In this document: piece after piece, positions 44,191-53,496 of the stretch
How positions within the stretch are numbered: the stretch's first letter is position 1
Layout: every line of letters begins with the position of its first letter
From: Halobacillus locisalis
Lineage (GTDB): Bacteria; Bacillota; Bacilli; Bacillales; Halobacillaceae
Length of the DNA: 64,000 bases
Direction: 5' to 3'
Assembly (NCBI RefSeq): GCF_013694105.1
Contig: NZ_JACEFG010000001.1
Coordinates: 1,302,001-1,366,000, forward strand
Program-made: the position numbers and the translations under genes
The notes under the pieces: generated by a model
Databases searched by the model: none
Seen by the model: the letters and a program-made list of their open reading frames with translations, nothing else
What the model was told of the DNA's origin: nothing

Positions 44191-47050
44191 TTGAATTTCC
44201 TCCTTTGGACATCTGTAGCGCTTCACGAATAATACGATTTTGTTCTGTTTTATGAATGTTCGGTTCCCCTACAGAAGGAGATGCACGATGAGGTCGTCCT
44301 ACATAACGATGAATTTGATTTTCTTTCAACAATTTGTGCAGGATGCCTTCTACGTAATACCAAGACCCCATGTTTTGAGGTTCTTCCTGTACCCAGACAA
44401 GTTCCTCTACATTTGGATAGGACTCTAGAATCCCAGCTAGATTATCTTCAGGGAACGGGTAGATTTGTTCAATCCTTACTGCATCGATGGTCTCAAAAGA
44501 TTGTTCTGCTTTTTCAACAGTGTCTTCAATCTCTACCATGATTTTCCCGCTGCCAAGGAGAAGTGTTTTCACTTTTTCTTTCTCTTTTTTAGTTTTTGAA
44601 GTCAACCCTGGTTGTTTCAATATCGGCTGGAACTTACCGTTACTGAACTGCTCTCCGTCAACCGCCACTCGTTGATTACGCAACAAACTCTTCGGCGTCA
44701 TTAAGACGAGAGGGCGCGCCTCTTCTTTATTACTTATTGCTGCTTGTCTACGCAACAAGTGGAAGTATTGAGCAGAAGACGTCACATTGGCAACCGTCCA
44801 GTTGTGCTCTGCTCCCATTTGAAGGAATCGCTCGAGACGTGCACTGGAGTGTTCCGGTCCTTGCCCTTCATAGCCATGAGGAAGCAAGAATACCATATTT
44901 GATTTTTCTCCCCATTTTGCTCGACCAGCCGAAACAAACTGATCGAAAATCACTTGTCCAGCGTTTGCGAAATCACCAAATTGTGCTTCCCAAAGAACAA
45001 GCGCTTCAGGAGCTTGTACACTATAACCGTATTCAAAGCCGATTACCCCCGCTTCAGATAACGGACTGTTGTGTATATCAAATGAAGCATTCGCTTGTTC
45101 AATGCCGTGCAATGGACAATAAGTATCGCCTGTTTCAACATCATGAAGAACAAGGTGACGATGGGCGAATGTACCACGCTCTGTATCCTGTCCAGTGATA
45201 CGGATCGGTTGGCCTTCTTCCAAAATCGAGGCAAAAGCTAAAGCTTCTGCTGTTGCCCAATCGACTTGTCCTCCATCATCAAGCATCTTGCTACGGCGCT
45301 GCAGAATCTTCTCCAATTTCTTGAAGCCGTTGAATCCTTCCGGGCGTTTGAGCATGCCTTCGTTCAATCCACGCAGTCGATCGATATCGACAGCGGTCTC
45401 AATTTCATCTAAGGTGCTTTCTACACCGCTCGGACGTTCTTTTACGTCAGGTGCCGCGGTTTCGTGCTCGTTCATATTGTTATAAATATCACGAAGATCA
45501 TTTTCAATTTCTTCTTTGATTTCATTAAGTGCATTCTCTCCTACAACCGATTCTTTCTCCAGTTGTTCTGCAAATAAAGCAGCGACTGTAGGATGCTCAT
45601 CAATTTCGCTGTATAACCTTGGTTGTGTTGCACGCGGTTCATCCATTTCGTTATGTCCAAAACGACGATATCCCACGAGGTCAACAAGGAAATCTTTATG
45701 GAACTTTTTACGATATTCATAAGCCAGCGACATCGCTGACATACACGCGATCGGGTCGTCTGCATTCACATGTAGAATAGGAATTTCAAACCCTTTTGCC
45801 AAGTCGCTGGCATAACGGGTCGAACGCCCATGTTTACGGTTGGTCGTAAATCCGACCAAGTTGTTCGCGATGATATGAACCGTTCCACCTGTACGATAAC
45901 CAGGCAGGTCACTCATGTTCAATGTCTCCGCTACGACTCCTTCACCGATGAAAGCTGCGTCACCATGAATCAATACACCAAACGCTTCATCGCGATCCAT
46001 TTGGGCATAACCGGCTTTTGTACGGTCATCCTGAGCAGCTCTTGTGAATCCTTCCACGACAGGATTGACGTACTCCAAGTGAGACGGATTGTGACTCAGA
46101 GTGACTTGGGTAGCCGATTGCTCCCCGTTATCAATGTCTCTTCTTGCACCGAAGTGATATTTTACATCGCCAGTCCATCCGTAGTTGATGCCTGTTGACC
46201 CTTCAGATGGAATCAGCTCTTTATCTGGTGAATGATGGAACTCAGAGAAAATTCGGTCATATGGTTTCCCTAAAATATGAGCCAAAACGTTGAGACGACC
46301 GCGGTGGGCCATTCCCATCATAATATGTTTGATTTGATCAGAAGACGCCGACTGAATCATGTGGTCCAACATAGGAACCATGACATCTAAACCTTCGATC
46401 GAGAAACGTTTTTGTGCAACAAAGGTTTTAGCTAAGAAGTTTTCAAACCCTTCAACCTGAGCCAGTCTGCGCAATAATTGTCTCTTCTCTTCGTCCGTGA
46501 GTGATACTTGGAACGTACCTGAATCGATTTTATCCTGCAACCACTTTCTCTCTTCTTCATTATTGACATGACCATATTCGAAGGAGATTGTGCCTGCATA
46601 TTTTTCTTTTAATGTACGGACCACTTGCAAAGCATTCTCCAGCTTTAATGGAGAATCAGGCCAAACCCACTCGGCCGGCATTTGTTCGAGGTCCTTTTCG
46701 GTTAACCCGTATGTTTCTAAGTCCAATAAATTTGTTGGCTCCCTTTCATAACTACCTACTGCGTAAATTTCAGCCTGCAGGTGACCATGACGACGAACAG
46801 CCTCAACAAGTTTGTATGCTGAGGTGATCTTTGCAATATCCGTTTGGGACGGCATAGCCGATCCATTACCTTCTGCTACTGAACCTGTTTCTACCCAGTC
46901 TGGAGCGCCATGCTCATCGAATAAGTCCTTCAAGGAAGGATCGACGGTACTAGGATCGTTCTCATACTGTTCATATTGTTCTTCAATGTACCCCATATTG
47001 GGGCCATGGAAATTTTCCCAGAATTTTTCATTGGAGCCTTGTTTAGACAC
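44177..47050 (-). CDS. odhA: 2-oxoglutarate dehydrogenase E1
   Basis: 957 residues, thiamine-diphosphate enzyme of the citric acid cycle. N-terminal FWENFHGPNMGYIEEQYEQY is the family opening. TPP and active-site regions include MAHRGRLNVLAHILGKPYD, HGDAAFIGEGVVAETLNMS and the C-terminal LPHGYEGQGPEHSSARLERFLQ. The GTG at 47050 is preferred because GGGGG lies 8 nt upstream; the frame also opens with TTG at 47065. It forms an operon with odhB, preceded by a sigma-A promoter and cre sites. Confidence 0.95.
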   Translation of the reverse strand: MSKQGSNEKFWENFHGPNMGYIEEQYEQYENDPSTVDPSLKDLFDEHGAPDWVETGSVAEGNGSAMPSQTDIAKITSAYKLVEAVRRHGHLQAEIYAVGSYEREPTNLLDLETYGLTEKDLEQMPAEWVWPDSPLKLENALQVVRTLKEKYAGTISFEYGHVNNEEERKWLQDKIDSGTFQVSLTDEEKRQLLRRLAQVEGFENFLAKTFVAQKRFSIEGLDVMVPMLDHMIQSASSDQIKHIMMGMAHRGRLNVLAHILGKPYDRIFSEFHHSPDKELIPSEGSTGINYGWTGDVKYHFGARRDIDNGEQSATQVTLSHNPSHLEYVNPVVEGFTRAAQDDRTKAGYAQMDRDEAFGVLIHGDAAFIGEGVVAETLNMSDLPGYRTGGTVHIIANNLVGFTTNRKHGRSTRYASDLAKGFEIPILHVNADDPIACMSAMSLAYEYRKKFHKDFLVDLVGYRRFGHNEMDEPRATQPRLYSEIDEHPTVAALFAEQLEKESVVGENALNEIKEEIENDLRDIYNNMNEHETAAPDVKERPSGVESTLDEIETAVDIDRLRGLNEGMLKRPEGFNGFKKLEKILQRRSKMLDDGGQVDWATAEALAFASILEEGQPIRITGQDTERGTFAHRHLVLHDVETGDTYCPLHGIEQANASFDIHNSPLSEAGVIGFEYGYSVQAPEALVLWEAQFGDFANAGQVIFDQFVSAGRAKWGEKSNMVFLLPHGYEGQGPEHSSARLERFLQMGAEHNWTVANVTSSAQYFHLLRRQAAISNKEEARPLVLMTPKSLLRNQRVAVDGEQFSNGKFQPILKQPGLTSKTKKEKEKVKTLLLGSGKIMVEIEDTVEKAEQSFETIDAVRIEQIYPFPEDNLAGILESYPNVEELVWVQEEPQNMGSWYYVEGILHKLLKENQIHRYVGRPHRASPSVGEPNIHKTEQNRIIREALQMSKGGNSNEGN

Positions 47051-47088
47051 GTGTAATACCCCCAAGTAGTAGTTGGCTATTGTTTCCT

Positions 47089-47102
47089 CGAAAACGTTTC
47101 CA
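47089..47102. promoter_or_regulatory. Cre site (CcpA operator) for odhAB
   Basis: CGAAAACGTTTCCA matches TGWAARCGNTWNCA at all but the first position. It is 13 nt downstream of the -10. A weaker cre-like sequence with core AAACGCTTAC lies between -35 and -10 at about 47125-47138. Confidence 0.65.
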
Positions 47103-47114
47103 AGTCCAAGTACT

Positions 47115-47144
47115 ATTATAGAATTGAAACGCTTACGTGTTCAA
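47115..47144 (-). promoter_or_regulatory. Promoter of odhAB
   Basis: TTGAAC (47139-47144), 18-nt spacer, TATAAT (47115-47120) on the minus strand. Confidence 0.75.
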
Positions 47145-47195
47145 CATATTTCGCAATTTTTTTTCATTAATCAACAGTTTCATTATAACAATAAA

Positions 47196-47215
47196 GACGC
47201 ACCAGTGGGTACGCC
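47196..47215. terminator. Terminator of ppk
   Basis: Eight-bp stem GGCGTACC / GGTGCGTC (two G-U) with loop CACT, T-rich on both outer sides. It lies 35 nt after the ppk stop. Confidence 0.7.
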
Positions 47216-47249
47216 TTTTTACTTTTTACAGTAAATTGCTATGATCTTG

Positions 47250-49352
47250 TTATTCCTCATCTTCTAAAACGCGGTAAGCCATATCAAATAGCTTCATCTG
47301 ACTATTGATCTTTGGCGTATTTGGCGGGACTTCAACATAACGATACTGACCATCATTCTGTTGTTCTCTTGCTTTGACGTTGTCATTTAGCATCACAGAT
47401 AAAATCTTTTGCAAGCGACTCTTAATGGCAGGTTCGTGAATAGGAAACATCAGTTCCACACGCTTTACCATGTTGCGGGTCATCATATCAGCTGAAGAAA
47501 GGAATATTCGATCATCGCCGTTGTGGTGGAAGTAGTAAATGCGACTATGCTCTAGGAAACGTCCTACAATGCTTCGTACACGGATGTTGTCGCTGATTCC
47601 TTTGATTCCTGGTCGAAGGCAGCAAATGCCCCGAACAATCAAATCAATCTTCACCCCCGCTTGAGAAGCTTCATAGAGTTTCATGATTAAATTTTTGTCC
47701 GTTAATGAATTCATTTTTGCAATGATTCTTCCGTTTCCGTGCTGCTTATGGAAGCGAATTTCATTGTTCATGTACCGAATAAAGTCATTACGAATATCAA
47801 ATGGAGCCATAGATAAATGATGATACTTCGGTTTTTCTGTGAAACCACTTAAATAATTGAAAAAGTCAGTCGCATCAATGCCGAACTTTCTACGGGCTGT
47901 AATCACACCCATATCGGTGTAAAGAGATGCGGTCTGGTCATTATAGTTCCCTGTCCCTAAGTGGACGAAACGCTCAATTTTCTCATGTTTCTTTCTGACA
48001 ACCAATGTAATCTTGCTATGTGTTTTCAAGTAAGTCATACCATAGATTACATGACACCCTGCTTTTTCCAGTTCCTTGGCCCACTGAACGTTGTTTTCTT
48101 CGTCAAAACGAGCCTTCAATTCAACAAGGACTGTAACCTGCTTGCCTTTTTCAGCCGCTCTCTTCAACGCATCAATAATCGGAGAGTCACCACTGACCCG
48201 ATAGAGCGTTTGTTTAATGGCTAGAACGTACGGGTCATCGGCAGCCTCCGCGACAAAATCGACTACCGGCTCAAACGATTCGTATGGGTGATGGAGGAAT
48301 ACATCGCCCTTCTCGATAGCTTCAAAGATATCCTCTTCCCCCTCCAAATCCCTTGGAGGTTGCGGCATAAGCGTTTCATATGTCAAATGATCTTTAAGAT
48401 CAGCAAGGGTCTTATGGAACTTAAACAAGAAGGTCAAGTCCAGGGGACCATTTGTGATGTATAAGTCATCTTTATGAATCTCCAATACTTTAAGAAGGAA
48501 CGAAACCACCTTCTCATCATACTTCTCGCTACGCACTTCTAAGCGGACAGCCGCTCCCCATTTTCTCTTCTTCAGTTCTTTCTCAATCTCTTTCAGAAGA
48601 TCACGTGCACCCTCTTCGTGGATCGTCATATCCGCATTTCTTGTGATGCGGAATTCCGTGATGGACCTCACTTGATAGCCTTTAAACAATTTAGAAATAA
48701 AATGACTGATGATTTCTTCGAGTAATACGTACTGGCACTTATGATCATGCCCCACTTCTACGAAACGATCCAGTACGGCCGGAACTTGTACGATAGCCGT
48801 TTTCGTTTCGTTATCCGTTGGATCTAAAGCGTCTTTTATAACAACAGCCAAGTTGATTGATTTATTTAATAACATTGGGAATGGACGGTATGCATCCACA
48901 GCCATCGGGGTTAAAACAGGAAATATTTCTTCATCGAAGTATGACTCCAGTCGGGCAATCTCTTCTTTTGTCAGGTCTTCCATCGATAATAAGGAAATAT
49001 CTTCTCCTTCAAGTTCTGGTTTCATTGCCTGGTAGGAGTCGTATTGTTTGCGTACTATTTCATGATTGATCTCTGCAATCTTTGATAGTTGCTGCTTAGG
49101 TGTCAAACCCGCTTTATTCTCCGGTTTATTGAACCCGGCTTTCACCTGGTCTTTCAATCCTGCTACGCGGACCATGAAAAATTCATCAAGATTCGATGAA
49201 CAAATCGCTAAGAATTTAAGTCGCTCTAGTAAAGGGTTGTCCATATCAAGCGCTTCCTCTAATACACGTTCGTTAAAGGCAAGCCAGCTCAATTCACGGT
49301 TATTATAAAATAGTGGATTATCTAATTCCTGCATCTTTTGTTCTGTCGACAT
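47250..49352 (-). CDS. ppk: Polyphosphate kinase
   Basis: 700 residues, PPK1 type. Four domains in order: N-terminal (FYNNRELSWLAFNERVLEEA), head, and two C-terminal phospholipase-D-like domains with KARFDEENNVQWAKELEKAG, VHLGTGNYNDQTASLYTDMG and the phospho-acceptor His region YLKTHSKITLVVR. It makes polyphosphate from ATP, reversibly. ppx lies directly upstream in the same direction (104 nt apart), so synthesis and breakdown are encoded together. Confidence 0.95.
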   Translation of the reverse strand: MSTEQKMQELDNPLFYNNRELSWLAFNERVLEEALDMDNPLLERLKFLAICSSNLDEFFMVRVAGLKDQVKAGFNKPENKAGLTPKQQLSKIAEINHEIVRKQYDSYQAMKPELEGEDISLLSMEDLTKEEIARLESYFDEEIFPVLTPMAVDAYRPFPMLLNKSINLAVVIKDALDPTDNETKTAIVQVPAVLDRFVEVGHDHKCQYVLLEEIISHFISKLFKGYQVRSITEFRITRNADMTIHEEGARDLLKEIEKELKKRKWGAAVRLEVRSEKYDEKVVSFLLKVLEIHKDDLYITNGPLDLTFLFKFHKTLADLKDHLTYETLMPQPPRDLEGEEDIFEAIEKGDVFLHHPYESFEPVVDFVAEAADDPYVLAIKQTLYRVSGDSPIIDALKRAAEKGKQVTVLVELKARFDEENNVQWAKELEKAGCHVIYGMTYLKTHSKITLVVRKKHEKIERFVHLGTGNYNDQTASLYTDMGVITARRKFGIDATDFFNYLSGFTEKPKYHHLSMAPFDIRNDFIRYMNNEIRFHKQHGNGRIIAKMNSLTDKNLIMKLYEASQAGVKIDLIVRGICCLRPGIKGISDNIRVRSIVGRFLEHSRIYYFHHNGDDRIFLSSADMMTRNMVKRVELMFPIHEPAIKSRLQKILSVMLNDNVKAREQQNDGQYRYVEVPPNTPKINSQMKLFDMAYRVLEDEE

Positions 49353-49456
49353 ATTTCAACACCCTTCACAAAGTAATCTACCATCACCATAGTATGTCAG
49401 TATAACGCCAACATTAACGAGATATTAAAGGTTTGTAAATTTATCTTTAAAATACT

Positions 49457-50998
49457 TTACTCCCCTACTTCTCGTTCCACAAAAGATAGTTCAATATTCC
49501 TCTTTAATGACTTTTCTAAATGTTTTTTCTGCTTTTCAGCCTGGTATTCCTCAGGCATCCACTCTCCTTGACAATATAAAGTAATATGAAGGACACCATC
49601 ATGACTCGCAACATTTAAGTCTTGAACCGTATGTCTTCGTGTGCTGTCCAAGCTATAGCAGAATTTCAATAACGCACCTAGCAATCGTAGCTTTTTCCGT
49701 TGATCTTTTAAAAACCATTTCTTATAGGGTTGCAAAAATTGCTTGAATACGGTTTTATTCTTGAACGAAGCTAGTAAAGCGAGTCGTAAACGCTCCATAT
49801 GCATAAGCCCATCAATGGTGCGGTTTGCTAACAGATAAAACGTGTGTTGATAACTTGCTTCACTGTCAATATAGTCACCCAAATTAAAGACATAGCTTGC
49901 CCTTTTCACTTCCAGCCAATCATTTTTCTTCAGAGACCCAAGCCCTTTTGCATGAAGCTGGTGGAACAGTTGGTGGGCTAAATGTTGGACGTGAGAGATA
50001 TGCTTGATGTTCAAGTCATAATCACTGACAAGTTCATGAATACTTTCTTCTAGAACATCAGGAAAGACAGATGTCCCCATATCTTTTGTTAATTGTTCAT
50101 AAAACACGCCATCCCTTAGACCCTTTCGACTCAGAATAAACCCATCAGCCTCTACGGTGTCATACAACGAATGGAAGACCTCTGTTGCCGGTAATATGAT
50201 GTCAGCACGATCTTTTGACAACCCTTCCACTTTTTGAATCTTCTTCATAGAAAGTGTAAAGAGATAATTTTTGATGAAGGAAAGATCACTATCCTTCATC
50301 TTATATTGATGAAGGCCAGCTAATGGATATTCTTTTAAGTTCTGATCAATCTGCACCAAATTTCGAGCTCCTCCGCCTATACCTATAAGCGGAATGTTCT
50401 TCTCACGCAACCAAGGCAATGATTTAAACTCTTCCAATAGATACTTCCTCAACTTATAGAACTCTTCCTCTGTAGGTAAGTCTTTCTTAAAGAAATCCTG
50501 TTTAAGCGTCAAGGCACCGAAAGGAAAGCTGTGCGACTCTATAAGCTTGCGGCCTTTGAAATATGTAATCTCCGTACTACCACCACCGATGTCAACCGTT
50601 ATCCCCTCTTGTACGGCCGTCGAATTGACCACCGCCAAATAGCCGTAATACGCTTCTTCATGCTCAGATAGTATCCGCATATCGAAACCTGTCTCGTTTG
50701 ATACACTTCTTATGATTGTTTCTTGGTTCTCTGCCTGACGAATCGTCGCCGTTGCTACACACACCATTTCTTCTAAGCTATAGGATCCGGCCACTTCTTT
50801 GAAGCTTCTTAGTGTTGTAATCAGAATACGGATCCCCTCTTCAGAAAGGTCGCCATTTTCTAGCAAATGATTGCGAAGACGAGCCACTGCTTTTACATTC
50901 TCTACTTCTCGTAAACGTCCACTCTTGTCTTTTAAGTAAATCACCAAGCGCATTGTGTTCGAGCCGACATCTATGATTGCATAATAACTTCTCGCCAT
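49457..50998 (-). CDS. ppx: Exopolyphosphatase, Ppx/GppA family
   Basis: 513 residues. The actin-like ATPase fold is visible as DVGSNTMRLVIY (phosphate 1), VDIGGGSTEITYF (phosphate 2) and the conserved EHEEAYYGYLAV. The C-terminal half (about 310-513) is helical and HD-like, giving the long form. It hydrolyses terminal phosphate from polyphosphate, or (p)ppGpp in some members. ATG after GCAGGTGAG. It has its own extended -10 promoter. Confidence 0.93.
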   Translation of the reverse strand: MARSYYAIIDVGSNTMRLVIYLKDKSGRLREVENVKAVARLRNHLLENGDLSEEGIRILITTLRSFKEVAGSYSLEEMVCVATATIRQAENQETIIRSVSNETGFDMRILSEHEEAYYGYLAVVNSTAVQEGITVDIGGGSTEITYFKGRKLIESHSFPFGALTLKQDFFKKDLPTEEEFYKLRKYLLEEFKSLPWLREKNIPLIGIGGGARNLVQIDQNLKEYPLAGLHQYKMKDSDLSFIKNYLFTLSMKKIQKVEGLSKDRADIILPATEVFHSLYDTVEADGFILSRKGLRDGVFYEQLTKDMGTSVFPDVLEESIHELVSDYDLNIKHISHVQHLAHQLFHQLHAKGLGSLKKNDWLEVKRASYVFNLGDYIDSEASYQHTFYLLANRTIDGLMHMERLRLALLASFKNKTVFKQFLQPYKKWFLKDQRKKLRLLGALLKFCYSLDSTRRHTVQDLNVASHDGVLHITLYCQGEWMPEEYQAEKQKKHLEKSLKRNIELSFVEREVGE

Positions 50999-51026
50999 CT
51001 TCTCACCTGCATTTCATTTTTTTGCT

Positions 51027-51035
51027 ATTATAACA
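51027..51035 (-). promoter_or_regulatory. Extended -10 promoter of ppx
   Basis: TGTTATAAT on the minus strand, about 28 nt before the ppx ATG and immediately downstream of the prkA hairpin. Confidence 0.5.
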
Positions 51036-51038
51036 CAG

Positions 51039-51073
51039 TTGATCCACTATCCCTTAGCGGAATAGTGGATCAA
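51039..51073 (-). terminator. Hairpin after prkA
   Basis: Twelve-bp perfect stem TTGATCCACTAT / ATAGTGGATCAA extended by two more pairs after a mismatch. It overlies the prkA 3' end region but lacks a T-tract, so it may act as an RNA stabiliser or weak terminator. Confidence 0.6.
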
Positions 51074-51084
51074 AAGGTCATGAT

Positions 51085-52980
51085 TTATCGGTTAAGCAGG
51101 CTTCCGACATACTTCAATAATTCATTGGCTGAGCTCGAGTTATACCCATGCTCATCCACTAGTGTTGCGACGACTTCATTGATTTTCTTAAGCTGTTGCT
51201 CATCTGGCGTTTTCGTTGATGTTGTAATTTTGACAACATCTTTCAAATCAGCGAATAGCTTTTTCTGAATCGCTTCGCGTAACCGTTCATGGGACTGGTA
51301 ATCGAACTTCTTGCCTTTACGCGCATAGGCGGAAATCCGAATGAGGATTTCTTCACGAAACGCTTTCTTTGCATTCTCCGACACACCAATCTGCTCTTCA
51401 ATCGATCGCATCAAGCGTTCATCCGGATTGAGTTCTTCTCCGGTGAGAGGGTCTCTTAGCTTCGCTTTGTTGCAATAGGCTTCAACATTATCGAGATAAT
51501 TATCCATTAACGTTACAGCAGACTCTTCGTATGAATATACGAACGCTTTCTGAACTTCCTTCTTCGCCAGGTCATCGTATTCTTTTCTAGCAAGCGAAAT
51601 GAAGTCCAGATACCGTTCTTGATCCTCTTTTGAAATCGAGGCATGACTTCCGAGTCCATCCTTTAACGATCGTAAAACATCTAACGCGTTGATCGACGTC
51701 AGCTCTTTCTTAATAATAGTGGAAGAAATACGGTTAATGACGTAACGAGGGTCAATTCCACTCATTCCCTCATCCGCATGCTCTTTCTTCAGTTCTTCCA
51801 CATCTACATCGCTGAATCCTTCTAGAATCTCACCATCGTAAAGACGCATTTTCTTAAGAACGTCTATGGAAGCCTTCTTCGACTCTTTCAATCGAGTTAA
51901 AATCGTGAACATCGCTGCAACTCGTAACGTATGTGGCGCGATATGAACATTACGAATGTCACTTTCTCGAATCATCTTCTCATAGATCCGTTCCTCTTGA
52001 CTCACCTTCAAGTTATAAGGAACCGGCATAACAATCATACGTGAATGCAAGGCCTCGTTTTTCTTGTTGGCGATAAACGATTTATATTCCGCTTCGTTCG
52101 TATGGGCGATGATCAATTCGTCTGCACTGATGAGCGCGAACCTGCCAGCTTTGAAGTTGCCTTCCTGCGTTAAACTGAGTAAGTGCCACAAAAACTTCTC
52201 ATCACACTTCAGCATCTCCTGAAATTCCATAATGCCTCTGTTCGCTTTATTTAATTCTCCGTCAAATCGGTAGGCACGTGGATCAGATTCTGACCCGTAT
52301 TGAGCAATGGTAGAGAAATCGATCGATCCAGTTAAATCGGCAATATCCTGAGACTTCGGATCTGATGGGCTGAAGGTACCAATGCCTGTACGTTTATCCT
52401 CTGAGAAAAAGATGCGTTCAACAAGGACATCTTCAATACGTCCATCGTACTCTTTCTCCACCCTCATCGTATTCAGAGGTGACAGGTTCCCTTCAATACG
52501 GATGCCGTAGTTTTCTTGAAACTCACCACGTAAGTGCTGAGGAATCAAATGGAGAGGGTCTTCATGCATCGGGCATCCTTTAATGGCAAAGACAGCCCCC
52601 TCATCTGTGTGTGAGTATTTTTCAAGCCCTCTTTTCATTAGATTCACCAATGTTGATTTACCACCACTGACAGGCCCCATCAACAATAAGATACGTTTTC
52701 GAACATCTAATCTGCGAGCAGCCGGGTGGAAGTATTCTTCTACTAACCTCTCCATCGCTTCATCCAAGCCATAAATGTCATCATCGAAGAACTTGTATTT
52801 CTTATGATCATGTTCTTCTACAACTCCCGCACTTTTGATCATATTATAAACACGGGAATGTGCAGATTGTGCTAAATAAGGGCGTTCTTTCAAAAGCTCT
52901 AAGTACTCCGCGAATGTACCTTCCCATTTCAATTCCTCTTCTTGTTCACGGTGGTCTTGTATTTTTCTTAAAATGTCCAC
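51085..52980 (-). CDS. prkA: Serine protein kinase PrkA (AAA+ family)
   Basis: 631 residues, the usual length. The AAA+ domain has Walker A GPVSGGKST (102-110). The C-terminal part carries the PrkA kinase-like region, with PVPYNLKVSQEERIYEKMI and GMSGIDPRYVINRISSTII. Expressed in the mother cell during sporulation in B. subtilis; some work assigns it Lon-like protease activity rather than kinase activity. The start is GTG after GGGGGAGG. Its usual neighbour yhbH lies 9 kb away. Confidence 0.93.
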   Translation of the reverse strand: MDILRKIQDHREQEEELKWEGTFAEYLELLKERPYLAQSAHSRVYNMIKSAGVVEEHDHKKYKFFDDDIYGLDEAMERLVEEYFHPAARRLDVRKRILLLMGPVSGGKSTLVNLMKRGLEKYSHTDEGAVFAIKGCPMHEDPLHLIPQHLRGEFQENYGIRIEGNLSPLNTMRVEKEYDGRIEDVLVERIFFSEDKRTGIGTFSPSDPKSQDIADLTGSIDFSTIAQYGSESDPRAYRFDGELNKANRGIMEFQEMLKCDEKFLWHLLSLTQEGNFKAGRFALISADELIIAHTNEAEYKSFIANKKNEALHSRMIVMPVPYNLKVSQEERIYEKMIRESDIRNVHIAPHTLRVAAMFTILTRLKESKKASIDVLKKMRLYDGEILEGFSDVDVEELKKEHADEGMSGIDPRYVINRISSTIIKKELTSINALDVLRSLKDGLGSHASISKEDQERYLDFISLARKEYDDLAKKEVQKAFVYSYEESAVTLMDNYLDNVEAYCNKAKLRDPLTGEELNPDERLMRSIEEQIGVSENAKKAFREEILIRISAYARKGKKFDYQSHERLREAIQKKLFADLKDVVKITTSTKTPDEQQLKKINEVVATLVDEHGYNSSSANELLKYVGSLLNR

Positions 52981-53123
52981 TTTGCTAGACCTCCCCCGTC
53001 CTAATAGACGAAATTTATATATCCTATGCCCTTCCGAGACAAAACATGTGTAGTTTAGATGAGCGATGGGGGTTTTAACAGCTGCATTTCATTGTGGGGA
53101 CGGACAAGCAGGCACAAAAAAAA

Positions 53124-53145
53124 GACTAATCGATTATGATTAGTC
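53124..53145 (-). terminator. Terminator of 57-codon membrane protein gene
   Basis: Perfect 8-bp stem GACTAATC / GATTAGTC with a 6-nt loop, followed on the minus strand by TTTTTTTT. It overlaps the stop codon of the small gene. Confidence 0.85.
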
Positions 53146-53313
53146 CTCTTCTCTTCCTTCTTGGTATTTTTTCCTTTGTGACATGCCCATCACTAGAAAA
53201 ATGATGAACAATACAATATTGAGCCACCTGTAGTCATCGAAAAAGAAAGCGAGAATCGCCCAAATGGCTGAACTGATAAAAAACAAAAGACTGGATAAAA
53301 GCGTCTGGTTCAT
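53140..53313 (-). CDS. Small membrane protein (57 residues)
   Basis: Starts MNQTLLSSLLFFISSAIWAI, with two membrane segments (about 5-24 and 30-45) and a charged end (QRKKYQEGREED). ATG at 53313 follows GAGGAGG. It has its own terminator and stands alone between prkA and lipM. No family is recognised. Good translation signals and clear membrane topology support a real gene. Confidence 0.75.
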   Translation of the reverse strand: MNQTLLSSLLFFISSAIWAILAFFFDDYRWLNIVLFIIFLVMGMSQRKKYQEGREED

Positions 53314-53417
53314 CGCTATCCTCCTCTTTTATAATACATATTCCTATTATAGTCTTACTTGCATATATACAGCAAAATCTTTATTTAGGGTTCTACTTTC
53401 GTACCCTTTAGCATTTT

Positions 53418-53446
53418 TTGACATGGAATCATCTGCTTGTTAGAAT
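53418..53446 (+). promoter_or_regulatory. Sigma-A promoter of lipM-lipA
   Basis: TTGACA (53418-53423), 17-nt spacer, TAGAAT (53441-53446), 50 nt before the lipM ATG. Confidence 0.8.
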
Positions 53447-53496
53447 TGTTTTGAACATTTTAACACAATAAAGCACATAAGAAAGAAGGACTGTAA

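Noticed and set aside
44737-45198. 153-codon plus-strand ORF
   Set aside because: Antisense to the conserved odhA C-terminal region and without translation signals.
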